Positions 11,289 through 22,520 of a stretch of 64,000 nt of DNA are shown here, one piece after another. The stretch is taken from contig CAJNDS010002349.1 of NCBI GenBank assembly GCA_905221605.1, forward strand, positions 410,673-474,672. The letters are read 5' to 3'. The DNA is from Symbiodinium natans. Taxonomy: Eukaryota; Sar; Dinophyceae; Suessiales; Symbiodiniaceae. The position numbers and the translations under genes are program-made. Position 1 is the stretch's first letter, and the number at the start of each line of letters is the position of its first letter. Below the pieces are notes generated by a model. The model was not told the DNA's origin. It did not search any database and worked only from the letters and a program-made list of their open reading frames with translations.

Positions 11289-11740
11289 CAACAATCCCTA
11301 CTGTGGCATCTGGTACAAGATCGCTGAGACGACGTCCCAGTTTGCCTTTGCCAATTCTGAATCGACAAAGTGCTCCGAGAAGTTGGTCGTGTTCATGTAC
11401 GATCGTTCAGTCCACAGAGTTTGACATTGTGGAGCAAGGCACAGTGCCCATACTGATGTCCTTGCCACAGACGCGCAATCGATTCCAGATCAGTCTTTCT
11501 CCAGAGCAGGCATGGCTGAGCAGCTCCGTTCTGGGAGTCAAGAATGCGAAGCTACGAGTTGCACCAAGCTCACATCTTGTTCTTGATCTACTTGATCTAT
11601 GCCGTCTCATGTGGAATGCGCGGTTCGCGCCCAAGGGCAAAGTCAGCTTTCTCACCTGCTTCTCGCACTGCGAGTATGGCTTCCACCAGACAGCAACAGG
11701 AGGCTTTTCTTCACTGTGTCTCCAGGAAGCTCTCCTTTAG
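11289..11740 (+). pseudogene. Remainder of protease region, frameshifted
   Basis: The protease continues in two other frames: CGIWYKIAETTSQFAFANSE around 11300-11400, then FDIVEQGTVPILMSLPQTRN and SSHLVLDLLDLCRLMWN at 11423-11620. The order and residues are as expected C-terminal to the active site in copia polyproteins. At least two frameshifts separate the pieces. Confidence 0.65.
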
Positions 11741-11751
11741 GTGAGGAACCT

Positions 11752-12878
11752 AGGGGACACGCGTATGCGATGGATGATGAGTGGGTGACAGACGAGTCAA
11801 AGATGGAACTTGCACGAATCCGCAAGAAGATGAGGAAGGAGAAGTACGTTCCGAAGACGAGTACCTCACCCATACCAGGAAGAGTGGAGCCAAGAGCTAA
11901 GGGAAGCGGTTCGTCAGAATCGGTACCCAAGGTAGGCTCCCATTCTGCTCCGGCGGATGATCCAGATCTTCAAGATTATGAGCCTTCCGAGCCGGAGGCT
12001 CAGAAGAATCTTCCTGAACAGCCAAGAGTTCCGAGGGAATCATCACTAGAACCTAGGAGGGTTTCGCTTCCGTTGCCAGGTCAGGAGGTGTCAAGGGCCT
12101 CTCTGCAATACAAGCGAATGTTGGAAAAGTTGAACAACGATGTTGAGTTGTACAAATTGCATGTGAAGCATTACCACATGAGTTCAGCTCAGTTTCGTCG
12201 CAGGACCAGCATGCTTGGTTTAGGAGAGATCTACGACAAGTACGACCGCATTGTCAAAGGTTGCCGGATTTGTAACACCTCCGCGCCTACGCCTCCGCGA
12301 GCCAGAATCGCAGGGCTTCGAGCTTCATCTTTTGGAGACCTCATTTTTGTTGACCATGAGGAAATCAAATTTGGCAATAGTGCTTATCTTGCCTTGGTCG
12401 TTATTGATGGTGCTTCGAATCTTCTGTGGGCTACGGCCTTGAAAAGTTTGGAAGCGACCGAAACCCTAGGAGCTTTTAGGCTTTGGACCGAAGAGAACAA
12501 CTGCATTCCGAAGGGAATTGTTGGTGATCAAGCCTTCTTTACCGAGCCCTACATGGAATACTACAAGTTTCATGGCATTACTCCTTATCCATGTGGACGT
12601 GGCACTCCTTGGCCGCGTGCTGAGACAGCTGTGAGCGCACTTGGTCGATTATGGCTAAGGCTTTGGCAGACGAAGGTTATGCTGAAAAGGTCACTGTTCG
12701 TCAAGCAGTCAAGAGGGTGGCTTGGGCAAGAAACTGCCAACTTACTGTCTCAGGCTATTCTCCTTTGGAAATAGCCACTGGTAGACGACCACCTGACTTG
12801 TTTGATGTGGAGACGAGTACTCCAGAGCAGTTGACCGCAGAGCCTTCAGAAGAAGATAGGACCACATTGGAGCTTTAA
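11752..12878 (+). pseudogene. Copia integrase with HHCC zinc finger (outer element)
   Basis: A long frame to 12774 encodes a charged linker, then a GAG-pre-integrase zinc finger (His pair in VKHYHMSSAQF, Cys pair in GCRIC) and the integrase core. The presumed catalytic acids are Asp in LIFVDHEEI, Asp in GIVGDQAFF and Glu in PRAETAV, with 31 residues between the second and third. The frame then shifts, and 12651-12878 carries the end of the core (SGYSPLEIATGRRPPDLFD). The enzyme would insert element cDNA into host DNA. Broken by at least one frameshift. Confidence 0.75.
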
Positions 12879-14785
12879 AGGATTGCTATGAGAGCTCATC
12901 AAGAAGCTCGCCAATCACTTGATCTCCGCAAGGACCTTGCACGTGATCGAGTCTTTGTCTGGCACAAAGATGAGTCAAGGAAGAAGTCCGAAAGCATTTG
13001 GGTCAGAGGAATTGGTTCACAAGTCTGTGCTTCGTGTAAATCAGTCGAAGGTTCGCAGGGATCATGATCCATGGCATGATGTGGCAATTCCTCTGAAGTC
13101 TGATGAACCACGAAGCTCCTCATCAGAGGAGGCACGTGAGTCGATACGCTCGTCGTATGACGAGGAAATCGATGGCATTGGTGATCGTCTTTTAGACGAA
13201 GCTTCTTCTGGTTTCTGTCTCGAACATGAGATTTGTTACCATACCTTCTCGGCTGGGAAGAGCGATTTCGTTGAGATCACACCTCACCTGACAGGACTCA
13301 CTGCGTGTGCCAGTCGTGTTGGTTTCGATGTGGGTGAATCTGTGTTGTTTGGTGAATGGTCTGCGAAGAAGATCCAGTCTTCGATCGCAGAGGCATGGAA
13401 GGTGATCGAGAACGCTCAGCCAAATCACATTGCGATCCATCCAGTCATTCCCAAAGAGTGGCCACGGAAGGCTACTAAAGCCTTCTGGCATTTTTGCGCC
13501 GAAGTTGGTCGTTGGCAGGATGACAGAGAAGGCTGTTTTGTGACATTCATGTATCCGAAGAATGATGGTTTTTGGTCTTCGCAGTGCAGCCGTTCCTTGA
13601 AGTGGAGAAACAGCATGGCCTTTGTGACTCTGGGAAGCCAGGGGGAACTTTCGTTGTTGTCGAATCTTCCGGCTGGTTCTTTTGACAGGTTGTGTTCTCA
13701 GGTTGAACGCTACAACAGTCAAGGACTCCTTGATCCTAGATTCACAGTGTTGCTGTCGCATTGTTTGACCAACAGCCAATTCTCTGACCAGAGACAAGTT
13801 TGTTTGTTTGAGGATATCTTTCAGGACTTCGACGATGGAGCTTTGTGCGCTTTGTGTTCTTCCATCAGAGAATGAGTATTCTTTCCTGAACGAGAACGCT
13901 AAAGGAAGACTGCCTCCCTCTCTCCGGTTTGTTGCTCCACAGCGCTTTGTGACATCTTCTTTGGTTCAGACTCTGTCGCACATTGACAATCTGCTTCTGG
14001 GTACAGAGCTTGAAATACATACTACTGCTTCGAAGGATGCAGTGATGTTGAAGCCGACGATCAAGGGAGTTCGTGAGCTCACTTTGCCCTATATGAGTTT
14101 CGAGTACTGTAATGTTTACAGAGGCACCTATGGCGCGGCTGTCCCGTGGATTCATCGTCACCCGGATGCTGTTGTCATCTTGTGGAACAAGGGAGATTAT
14201 GATCATGTCTTTTTCGTGACGATGTCGCAGTTGCTCCCTTGTCTCAAGGATATGAAGCCTGACACGTGGTCCATGATAGTGTTTTGGAGTGAAAGTGGCA
14301 GGTATGTTCGAAGAACAGGACCGGACGTTGGTCTTGACTTTACGGACCAACCTGTGCCAGCATACGATGAAAACGGTGATGATGGCACCTATCCAGGTTA
14401 TGATGATCCCGTTACTGATGAGATGCCAGTCGATGATGAGGATATGCCTCCGCCTGTTCCGGTTGGCTCGGATCTTGACAATGCTCCTGTTGAGTTGCAG
14501 GTAGGCGGAGGACCGCCGCCACATCCACCTGGAGGCGGCTCGTCAGTGCCGGTACCAGGAGGTGATGCTGCGGATCCAGACTTGGATGATTTTGAGAGTG
14601 AAGATCACGGGCCTTCTCCTCCTCCTAGAGGCGGCCCGTCGGGCCAGGACCTGGTTATCATCCTTCGCAGGATGATGAGGACTTACCTCAGTCGACGGAA
14701 TATCCTGACGAACCACCTCCGCCCGGTAATCCACCGGGAGGTTCTGGAGCAGTTCCTCAGTTTAATAACCCTGATCAGGTTTTGA
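12879..14785 (+). pseudogene. Post-integrase linker of outer copia element
   Basis: Two overlapping frames, 12919-13875 and 13808-14785. The first contains VLRVNQSKVRRDHDPWHDVA, the integrase C-terminal region known from dinoflagellate copia proteins, then 250 residues of unfamiliar globular sequence. The second ends in an acidic, Pro/Gly-rich tail. In this family such a tail sits between integrase and reverse transcriptase, but no RT of this element follows, which is where the inner element starts. Confidence 0.55.
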
Positions 14786-15960
14786 GTCAGGGGAGCCAAG
14801 GACAAGCTACCGAGACGAACGGGCCTCAACAGTACAACGTTGCAACGCCACCTGGTTTGGGACAATCGACCAATGATGGCGATGCTTTCTTGGATGAGCG
14901 AGATCGAGAGCTGGTGGCTTTGCGTTTTCAGGTACAACAGTTGCAGATGCAGTTGCAATCAGGTCCTGGCTAAAGAAGCTGCTAGATCGGGCGAAGTCGC
15001 TCCTTCCGTTGGGGCGATACCTCCTCCGCCACCTTTGCCCAGTAGCCACCTGGTGGAACACGTGTTCCAATGGGACCACCAGGGCCTTCAGCAAGTACAG
15101 CGATGGTTCCTGGAGTGGCAGCTGGTGAGGAGGCATCTTGGCATAACATGGGACCTGCAGTTTGGGAGGTGGTGCCACCGCCTCCACCGTTGCCTCCTGA
15201 GATGACGGTGAGGCCACAGACTTCAGCTTCTGCGTCCCACATCGTCTCAGAAGGGTCGGAGGAGACTGCACGAAGCATTCAAGATCTGCCAAAGCTGGAC
15301 ATTTCCAAGGGCAACGCGGAGGATGCTGGAATGATCCTTGGAGATTGGCTTGAAGCCAATGATGGCGGGGATATCGGCCATGGCTTCCGCATGGTGGGAG
15401 CAAGTCACTGCTACTGCCCACCACGACTATGAGGAGTGGTTGGCAGCGTCTCCTCTGAAAAGGTTGGAACTTCGGACAAGGTGATGGGGCTGACGGCGTT
15501 GTTTGAGCACTCAAAGTGGCCACGAACAGAGCAACGAGGAGCAGTGCTCATGCTGGCGGCCTTACCTGCAGATGTCAAGGAAGAAATGGTAACCATCCGT
15601 GCGGCGCAAACCATTCCTATGCTGTTTCGGTTGCTGACAAAGTATCAACCGCGAGGAGCGGGGGAGAAGCAAGCCCTGCTAAAGACGTTAACCACTCCAA
15701 GGCCCCGAGTCCAGAGCTCAGGAGTTGAAGCTTGCACTCCCTGACCCAACATTGCTGGTTAAAGCACTGGACCAGATTACAGCTGCAGTGATTGCTGGGC
15801 AAAGCTTATTCCGCCTGTCCACCTTTCGATTGGAAAACAAGATCGACTACGCCCCTACGTTGACTTCGGCAAAGTCCTTAGCACAGATGCTCTTGGCAGA
15901 ACTGGAAATGGTGACCAGCTCCGAGCTTGGAGGCAAGGGAAAGGGCAAGGGCAAGGATTA
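14786..15960 (+). pseudogene. Gag of inner copia element
   Basis: Pieces in different frames. A coiled-coil-like segment (ERDRELVALRFQVQQLQMQL) ends at 14973. A proline-rich stretch precedes LPKLDISKGNAEDAGMILGD near 15288-15350. GAVLMLAALPADVKEEMVTI follows in 15436-15744, and 15725-15961 ends in a KGKGKGKD tail. A broken CCHC knuckle (CYNCSAEDH, last Cys missing) lies just after, near 16003. The order is that of a copia gag. The left boundary of the inner element within 14.77-15.1 kb is not resolved. Confidence 0.6.
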
Positions 15961-16006
15961 GGGGCAACGAGAGGTTTCCGCACGACAAGGCCAGGATGGT
16001 GGGAAG

Positions 16007-16960
16007 GTGCTACAACTGTTCTGCAGAGGACCACCAAAAGGCGCCGCCGCCAAGAAAAACAGTGACAAAGCCACAGAAGCTAAGGGCAGGGGAAAGACGA
16101 AGGCAAAGCCCAAGCCTCGTGAGCAGGATGACCCAGCGTCTTCCACGACTTCCGCTTCGTCCTCGACGGCACAGGCAACCTTTCAGGAGGCATCCGAACT
16201 CATCAAGACGATGAGACTGCCAGCATTGCGGGGCGAAACCGACGGCTGGGGACTACTGGATGGAGGAGCTACAGCTTGCCTGAGGAAGGCAAATCCAATC
16301 GGGAATTTCAACGAGCTACTCCTAACGGTGGCCCTAGCTACAGGCTCTGTACAACTTCGGGTTAACGACGCTGGCACACTGCTGTCAAATGACCCCTCCA
16401 CGAGTCCCATTGTTGCCATGCGTGAGCTAATCCAGCTGGGAATAGGGGTGACCTGGGATCAAGGTGGTATCTGCGCCAAAGTTCCGAAGTTTGGCCAGCT
16501 TCCAGTACGATCGGTGACAGGATGTCCGGAAGTTCCAGAAGCTTTGGCATTGCAACTCATCGATGACATTGAGCAAAAGAAGCGAGAAAAGTTGGCCTTC
16601 GTGAGGGCGCTGCGAACCAATCATAGCGACAGAGCTGGCCTGGAGCAAGAAGGGGTGATGATGTTCGAAGATCCAGTGGTCATGAAACGTTGGTTGCAAG
16701 ACCAGTTTTCGCAGCTGCCGGAGGAGGTCATTGCCAAAACCCGGGGCTTCTTTCAGCAGTATCTGGATGGCAAGGGCATGGATGGATGCTATGTTATCGA
16801 TGTGGACCTGCCGGAAAACCTACTGCGCGACCAAATGTATGCTTTTCTTTTGGATAAGGTATCCAAGCAATGGGGAATGATCCTCAAGACCAACTTGGCA
16901 AGTCTGAGCTCGGTCCTCGCGACCTGCGAGCTGTGGAGAAGGAGAATGTCCTGGTCTTGA
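16007..16960 (+). pseudogene. Protease region of inner copia element
   Basis: An open frame of 317 codons. After a Lys-rich start comes GWGLLDGGATACLR, an aspartic protease active-site motif with Asp-Gly-Gly in place of Asp-Thr/Ser-Gly, then LPVRSVTGCPEVPEALALQL downstream. The frame is intact here but disconnected from gag upstream. Confidence 0.65.
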
Positions 16961-18800
16961 GGCAGCTAGTGCTGTACATGATCGCAGAAGAAGCAAGGAG
17001 GCTTCATGACAACAGCCAGGCAGGGGGCTTGGTGTCGGAACACAAGGCGCCAAACAATGAGGAGAACAACGAAGCTTCGAGACCGGAAATCTGGAATTGG
17101 CCAGAAGTGCGACACGTCAAACAAAATACAACTTGGAAAAAATTGGAAGTCGACTTTGGCGATTTGGGTCACCGGACCTTGAAACGGCAAGGACTGCTGG
17201 TGTCGCAGAAGTTGCACTTCGATGAGATTTCAATGGTGAACTGCAAAGAATGTGGTTCGTTGGAGGAAGGAATGGATCCTCAAGAAATGACCAAAGGGCA
17301 TGAGTGGCCTGATGGTTTGAAGTGGGCAGTCCTACAATTGCTGCTGCGCTTAGTCCCGGGGGGGCTGTCAATCCATCGTCTGGATACCAAGTTCCGACAA
17401 CATGTTGCCCAGGGCCATATTCCTTTTCGTCGCGATTGCCTACATTGTCTAGCAGGTGGAGCCAAGGACGGCCAGCGTCGGAGACTGCCTATCAGCGAAG
17501 CCTACACGATCATGTGTGGTCCCTACATGTGCACGATGGTTTACAAGATTCCGGTCTTTGCAAATCTGGAGCCGGAACCAACCGTTGAAGTTCCTGAAGG
17601 AGGTGAACAAGCTGAAAAGCCCAGCTCTTCAGAGGCGGCCAACGACCCAGGATCTTTGCTGGACGAAGAAGGTTTGGTGGGAGTGGACACCCAGTTGCTG
17701 TTGGACGAAGGGACGCCGGATTACGAACCGGACCTGGATGATGAGCGGTGTTCCCAATTGGATGAGCCACTGCAACCTCAGGCAAAAGATGAAGAGGCCG
17801 TCGTCCCAAAGAACTATGGGCTGGACTGCGACGAGGACTGGAATGATGAGGCTCCGGTGAGTGGTGGGAACACAATGAAGAAACGCCTCATTCCGGGACA
17901 AGCTGAAGCCTGGAAGCAATATCTGGTCAAGGCTCGAGAACAAGCAGACGCAGTGGCTCCTCAAGACCTGAAGTTGGACAAGCTGCAGATGGTGGAGCTA
18001 ACCTTCGCTGAGCCTGCGAGACAAAACCCCAGCATCTGTGGTTGGAGCCATAGGTCGCGTTTACAGCAAGCTGAAAATGCGGGGAATGCATGTGGCCAGG
18101 TTCCATACAGACAAAGGAGGAGAATTTCTCAATGCCCCCGTCTGACGTTGGCTTCAGGATAGAGGAATCTTTCAAACCTGTGGACAAGGTGGTGCCTACA
18201 AGCAAATGGCAGGGCAGAAGCTGCGGTCGGTATATGCAAAATGGGCCACAAGGACATTGCTGCATGGAGAAACTTCGGCCAAGCGACTATGGCCGGGCGC
18301 ATGGCGATGGGTGGCTGAGCGACGCCAGGGCCAAGGGCACGACTGGGTATGCCGCTAGTTCCGTTTGGCGCAGTGGTGTGGATCCGAAAAAGGCACTGGC
18401 ATAAAGCGGAGCAACGGGATGATCGAGTCCACAAAGGAGTGGTGATTGCCCCGGCACAACATGTTTCCAGAGGCTATGTGAGGTGGGAAATGACTTCTTC
18501 ACGACTACTACGCTGTTTCAGAATGTGCAAATGGCAGGCACTGGTGCAATCTCGGCCTTAGATGAGGTGGGAGTGGATGCAGTGCCACCACGACAGCGAG
18601 CCCGCGGCAAGCAGGGTCTGGCCTCGTTGTCTGGCCTCGTTGTCGGTAGCACCGGCGGTCTTGACCTGTCCGGAACATGACAAGGAGCAATCAGGGCACA
18701 ACCTGGTACAAGCCTGGAAAAAGGCAGACTCCTGGATCACTGGACCGTTGCAAGAGACAATCGAATGGTTGCAGGACTCGCTAAGTCTCTAAGTGGGACG
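16870..18800 (+). pseudogene. Zinc finger and integrase of inner element
   Basis: The frame 16870-18162 contains a His-His-Cys-Cys finger (RQHVAQGHIPFRRDCLHCLA) before the integrase core. The core's first Asp region is degenerate (IMCGPYM). The second is in another frame near 18090-18130 as VARFHTDKGGEFLN, a classic copia integrase motif. A C-terminal piece, VPFGAVVWIRKRHWHK, sits at 18352-18400. An acidic insertion lies between. Several frameshifts and a stop right after the DKGGEF motif show decay. Confidence 0.65.
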
Positions 18801-20256
18801 AAGTTAAGGAGTGATTAGTATTACCAATACCACTACCCAACAGCCCGATCGACTACGAACTCAGGTCTTGAATGCCCTCCTTACAACTGCTTTCCCAGAG
18901 CCTGGACTTCGTCTACCCTTTCGGTGAACATTTGGCTAGGGCCGCGTCGCGATATCTTCAATCAACGAGGAACGAGCAATCTGCTAGTGTGCCTCTCAGC
19001 ATCAACCTCTATCTGGACAGAAGTGGAGATGCCAACAAATGGCCCCACCATGGCGGAGGTGGTACGGAAAGAGGTCCGTCCAGGCCTTTACAGGTTCATC
19101 GACTTCCTTCCGGAGCTTCTATGAGGTTGGATCCACGCAAATGGCATGCTTCAGAAGATGATGAGAGATGGGCCCGCGTGCTGGCTGTGGCGTTTACTCT
19201 GGCAGTGCATGGCAGGTTGGACTCCAGCAGGCGAGCCAGCTTATACTCAGCAGGTTTCCCACTGCCTGCTGTCGCACGTACTGGGGGGGGGTAAGCTGGA
19301 TTTGAGTCCTCTAACACAAGCGCTACGACTGAATCTCTGCCACGAGTCGCCAGGCTTCGTCTGCGACAGCGAGAGGAAGGAGAAGCAAACGGGCCAGAAA
19401 GACAGACTGGGAGGGAGACTGGCTTCCGGTGCTTCCGCCGGATGGTCTTCTACCTACCACTGAAACTGTCAACCAAGCTGCCTCAGCTGCCTATGACTCT
19501 CGTTTCAGGCGGGCCGATTTCTTGCCAGATCCGGAAATTGACCCCAATCAAGTCCTGAGAGATCCGAATATTCAATTGGACCGAGTCAATCCACCAGAGG
19601 CCGGAACGCAGATCGATCCAGTAATTCAGAGACATGTGGTGGATGAGAATGACCCGGAATCCAGGAGACGAGCTCTGACGGACGATCGGCCAGACCTCAC
19701 CTTGGCAGCAATTACAAACTACCGCTACATGTACGATGATGAAAATCAGCTGGAAAAATCAGCTGGAAATTACCAGTTTGCTACGATGGTGAACCACACG
19801 GTGCGGTGGGCTATGATGAAGCGCCTCACTGGCAGTGCCTTGACATTGTCATTCGGTCAGAGGTCCTTTACGAGCTTCAAGCTCCTCCACACGCAGAAGA
19901 AAATGAAGAGGAGCCTCAAAAAGATGACGATGATGTGGACCAGGGGGACGACGAGGAGGATGATCCACCAGGAGATGGCCCAGATGGGCCCGACGGAGGT
20001 GGACGAGGCCGATCTAGAACACTATAGAAACGTTTGTCCTCGGTATCAGCCCGGCTCGACCACAGTGATGCCCTGAAAATGCTGGATACCGCTGAGAGTT
20101 TCTTGGTTCCTGAGGAGGGGAGCAAGCGGCTGGCGTGGTGGGGCATATCGTGGCCTCCGAGATACCCATTGGGTTTGAAGCTGACGCGCAGAGCGACATA
20201 CTGGATGGCATGCGTTCACAAGAAAGGTTAGTCAGTGGACAACGTAAAGCGAGGGC
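18801..20256 (+). pseudogene. Linker between integrase and RT of inner element
   Basis: Frames 19429-20076 and 19806-20027 encode charged sequence including an acidic run of Asp/Glu (KDDDDVDQGDDEEDDPPGDG). No domain is recognised. The position matches the acidic linker seen in related elements. Confidence 0.4.
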
Positions 20257-20590
20257 ATGCGCTTGCGGGAACTTTCTCCAGGCCGAAGAGAGCAGCAAAA
20301 CAAGGCAGGAGCTCCGGGAGGAAGTGTACGCTGCGTGTTGCATGCTACGCTTGCTGTTGGTGCCCGTCGTGGTTGGAAAGCAGGGACTACGGATATCAAG
20401 GGAGCCTTCCTGAATGCCCCACTCCTTCAACGGACCAAGCACAAAACGGAACGCATCATATTGGACCCGCCGAAAATCCTATCCCGAGCAGGAATTATTC
20501 CACCGCATGAAAAATGGCTGGTGACCCGTGCTTTATACGGATTGGACATCTCGCCTAAGAGCTGGGCGGTGTTTAGAAATCAACAACTAA
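20257..20590 (+). pseudogene. Truncated copia reverse transcriptase
   Basis: Encodes TTDIKGAFLNAPL, the RVT_2 motif with the first catalytic Asp, and WLVTRALYGLDISPKSW, corresponding to the conserved YGLxQxPRxW block. The frame then runs straight into unrelated Lys/Arg-rich sequence near 20590. The YxDD catalytic motif and RNase H are missing, so the element was truncated inside RT. Confidence 0.75.
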
Positions 20591-20885
20591 ATGGTCGACG
20601 ATTTCTGAGTGGCGGAGCGGAACTCGATCGGAAGCGACAAAGTGTCATTGACGCCGCACAGAGGAGGAAAGACAGGCAGAAGGAGAACAAGCGCATGGGA
20701 CGAGCTTCCCAGGCAAGTGGTTCTCGGCGTCCTGCTGAACCTGACGTGCCTCCATCGGGGCGTGGTTCTACAAGACCGACTGAGCCTGATCATCCTCCTC
20801 CTCGAAAAGGCAAGGACAAGGGATCTCAGAAAGGTCACTACACGGGCTACGACAAGGGCAAGACCAAGGGCAAAGGAAAGAAGTG
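20591..20885 (+). pseudogene. Lys-Gly-rich tail, probably of the outer element
   Basis: In the same open frame as the RT piece but abruptly different: LDRKRQSVIDAAQRRKDRQK, then Pro/Arg-rich sequence, then KGKDKGSQKGHYTGYDKGK and a stop at 20885. It is close in style to the outer gag tail. I infer that it belongs to the outer element, resuming after the nested insert. Confidence 0.45.
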
Positions 20886-21440
20886 AGTGGCAGTGTCACC
20901 ACACAGGAAGGCTTCACTTTTGAGAAGGTATCCTCAAGGAACATACATTTATGTTTGTGCTTTTCCTTTGAAGAGACTCTTCTTTAGAAGAGATACTTCT
21001 AATGCCTTATGTGCCTGAAGTAACAAGGAGTGTTTCTCTTTCCGAGCAAATACCAATCGACAGGAACCAAGCAACCAAGGTTCTCTGATCGAGCAGATGT
21101 CATGCTAGAGACATCACAGGTGGAGTGAAACTTCACCAAACAGATTTCACAGTAAGCTTTCCTTCTGGAGAGGTAACTGGATCTGATGTAGTGGGCAAAA
21201 GCTTTTTCATTTCGATTTCTGAACCTGAGCTGAAGATCTGGTAGTTTCTGTTGCGTGTGACGTTTCTGCTTTCAATATACTGTCTCGGCAGAAGTACTGT
21301 ACAGCTTGTTTTTCACCAAGCCGCAGTGTAGCTCATATGACTCCGCAGTTCTAATTCTCTTGAGCATAAGGCAAGCTGAAAGCCGATACCACGGCCATGC
21401 AGTTTCAAGTGTTTCAAATTTGTGCCTGGTTGAAACACTG
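20886..21440 (+). other. 3' non-coding part of copia element
   Basis: No ORF of note. It lies between the last coding frame and the right terminal repeat, so it is probably 3' untranslated sequence and possibly the start of a longer 3' LTR. No clear polypurine tract precedes it. Confidence 0.4.
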
Positions 21441-21536
21441 ATGCATGTTTCCATGCTTGCTGCTCAAGGTTCTAGCAATCTAGCCTAGCAGTCTGACTAC
21501 AGCTGTGCGCCTGTAGCAAAGAGGCTCCTGTGTTGC
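21431..21536 (+). repeat. Right terminal direct repeat of copia element
   Basis: Partner of 9664-9759. Here TGAAACACTGATG runs directly into CATGTTTCC without the 40 bases seen in the left copy. A G-rich tract (21544-21580) follows. Confidence 0.7.
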
Positions 21537-22139
21537 GTGCCAGGGAAGGGGGGGGGGGAGGGGGGGGAGGGGGGGGAGGGCTTCGAAACGCGGATGCACA
21601 AGCTTTTCAAATCTGTCAGCGGAGCATTGGGGTCTGGGATCATCTGTCCAAACTTCATCGGCGCTTCCTTTTCCTCCAGCGACACCTGCAAACTGCTCCA
21701 AACTGTTCCAAACTGCTGCAAAAGCCTCGGTGCTTACGACTGTTTCTGACAGCGATAAGCATCAAAGCTGTGCCTGGAACCGCTGATACGCTGAGATGTC
21801 GAGCACGTTGTTCATATTCCCCTGACCTTTGTCAGAAGGGCGCGGGAAGGGAAATGACGGTGAGCACAGAAACACCCTAAACTTGCCAGGCCCACTATCC
21901 TGCATTCCTTGGGTCGTGCGAAAAGAAATGACAGGAATGACAACGTGATGTGTGACCAGCGCTGCAGCTGCTGCAACGCTTATCCCCAACTCTTAGGCGA
22001 AGGTCTGGGTTGATCCGGTGCAAAACGCCACTGATCATCCACGATGAACTTGTACTGGTGCACACCTGCATGTCTTGGCAGGCACGTGAATGCACTTCGT
22101 AAACTCGCTTATTCACTTCACGCTCACTACGCTCACTCA

Positions 22140-22520
22140 CTAAAGCCCCATTAAAAGTGCAAAAAGTAAGTTAACGCACGTTTTTGCGCTTATAATTTGG
22201 GCTTTTGTTCATTCACCCGGGCTAACATTACGCACGCGTGCATGAATTTACCGTGCGAATAAAGGCCCGGGATACATTATAAAGAGTGTGAAAAGAGCAC
22301 ATAATTCGTCTTTGTTCATGGTGCTCTTTTCCCCCCATAATAATAGTACTAAAGGGGGTAAAGAATGCACGCCCCTTTAGTAATATTATTATAGGGGCAT
22401 AAAGGACGTACATTATAAGCCCCAATATAATAATATGGGCCTTACGTTCACTTCATGCATTCTTTATAAGTGAACTGGCCCGTAGTATTATAATTGTAGG
22501 GGCTTTTAATGAGTCCTTTA
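22140..22520. repeat. AT-rich block with two large imperfect hairpins
   Basis: Arms 22330-22357 and 22372-22398 (CCCCATAATAATAGTACTAA against its near-exact complement) form a hairpin of about 25 bp with a 14-nt loop. Arms 22415-22440 and 22479-22506 (AAGCCCCAATATAATAATAT and complement) form a second with a loop of about 40 nt. No ORF of note. Confidence 0.7.

Larger units (their letters stand above)
9614..21540 (+). mobile_element. Decayed Ty1/copia retrotransposon with a nested second element
   Basis: The outer element runs from the terminal repeat at 9614-9759 to its partner at 21441-21536. In order it holds gag and protease, a zinc-finger plus integrase region, and a long acidic/proline-rich linker. 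A second copia-type element with its own gag, protease, integrase and truncated reverse transcriptase follows (about 14.8-20.59 kb), then a Lys-Gly-rich tail and 3' non-coding DNA. Each domain appears once per element and in copia order (integrase before RT). Both flanks are G-rich purine tracts, so the insertion site was probably such a tract, and a target duplication cannot be read there. Frameshifts in nearly every domain make it non-functional. Confidence 0.85.

Noticed and set aside
22325-22510. Rho-independent terminators
   Set aside because: Hairpins lack a T-run and the sequence is nuclear eukaryotic.
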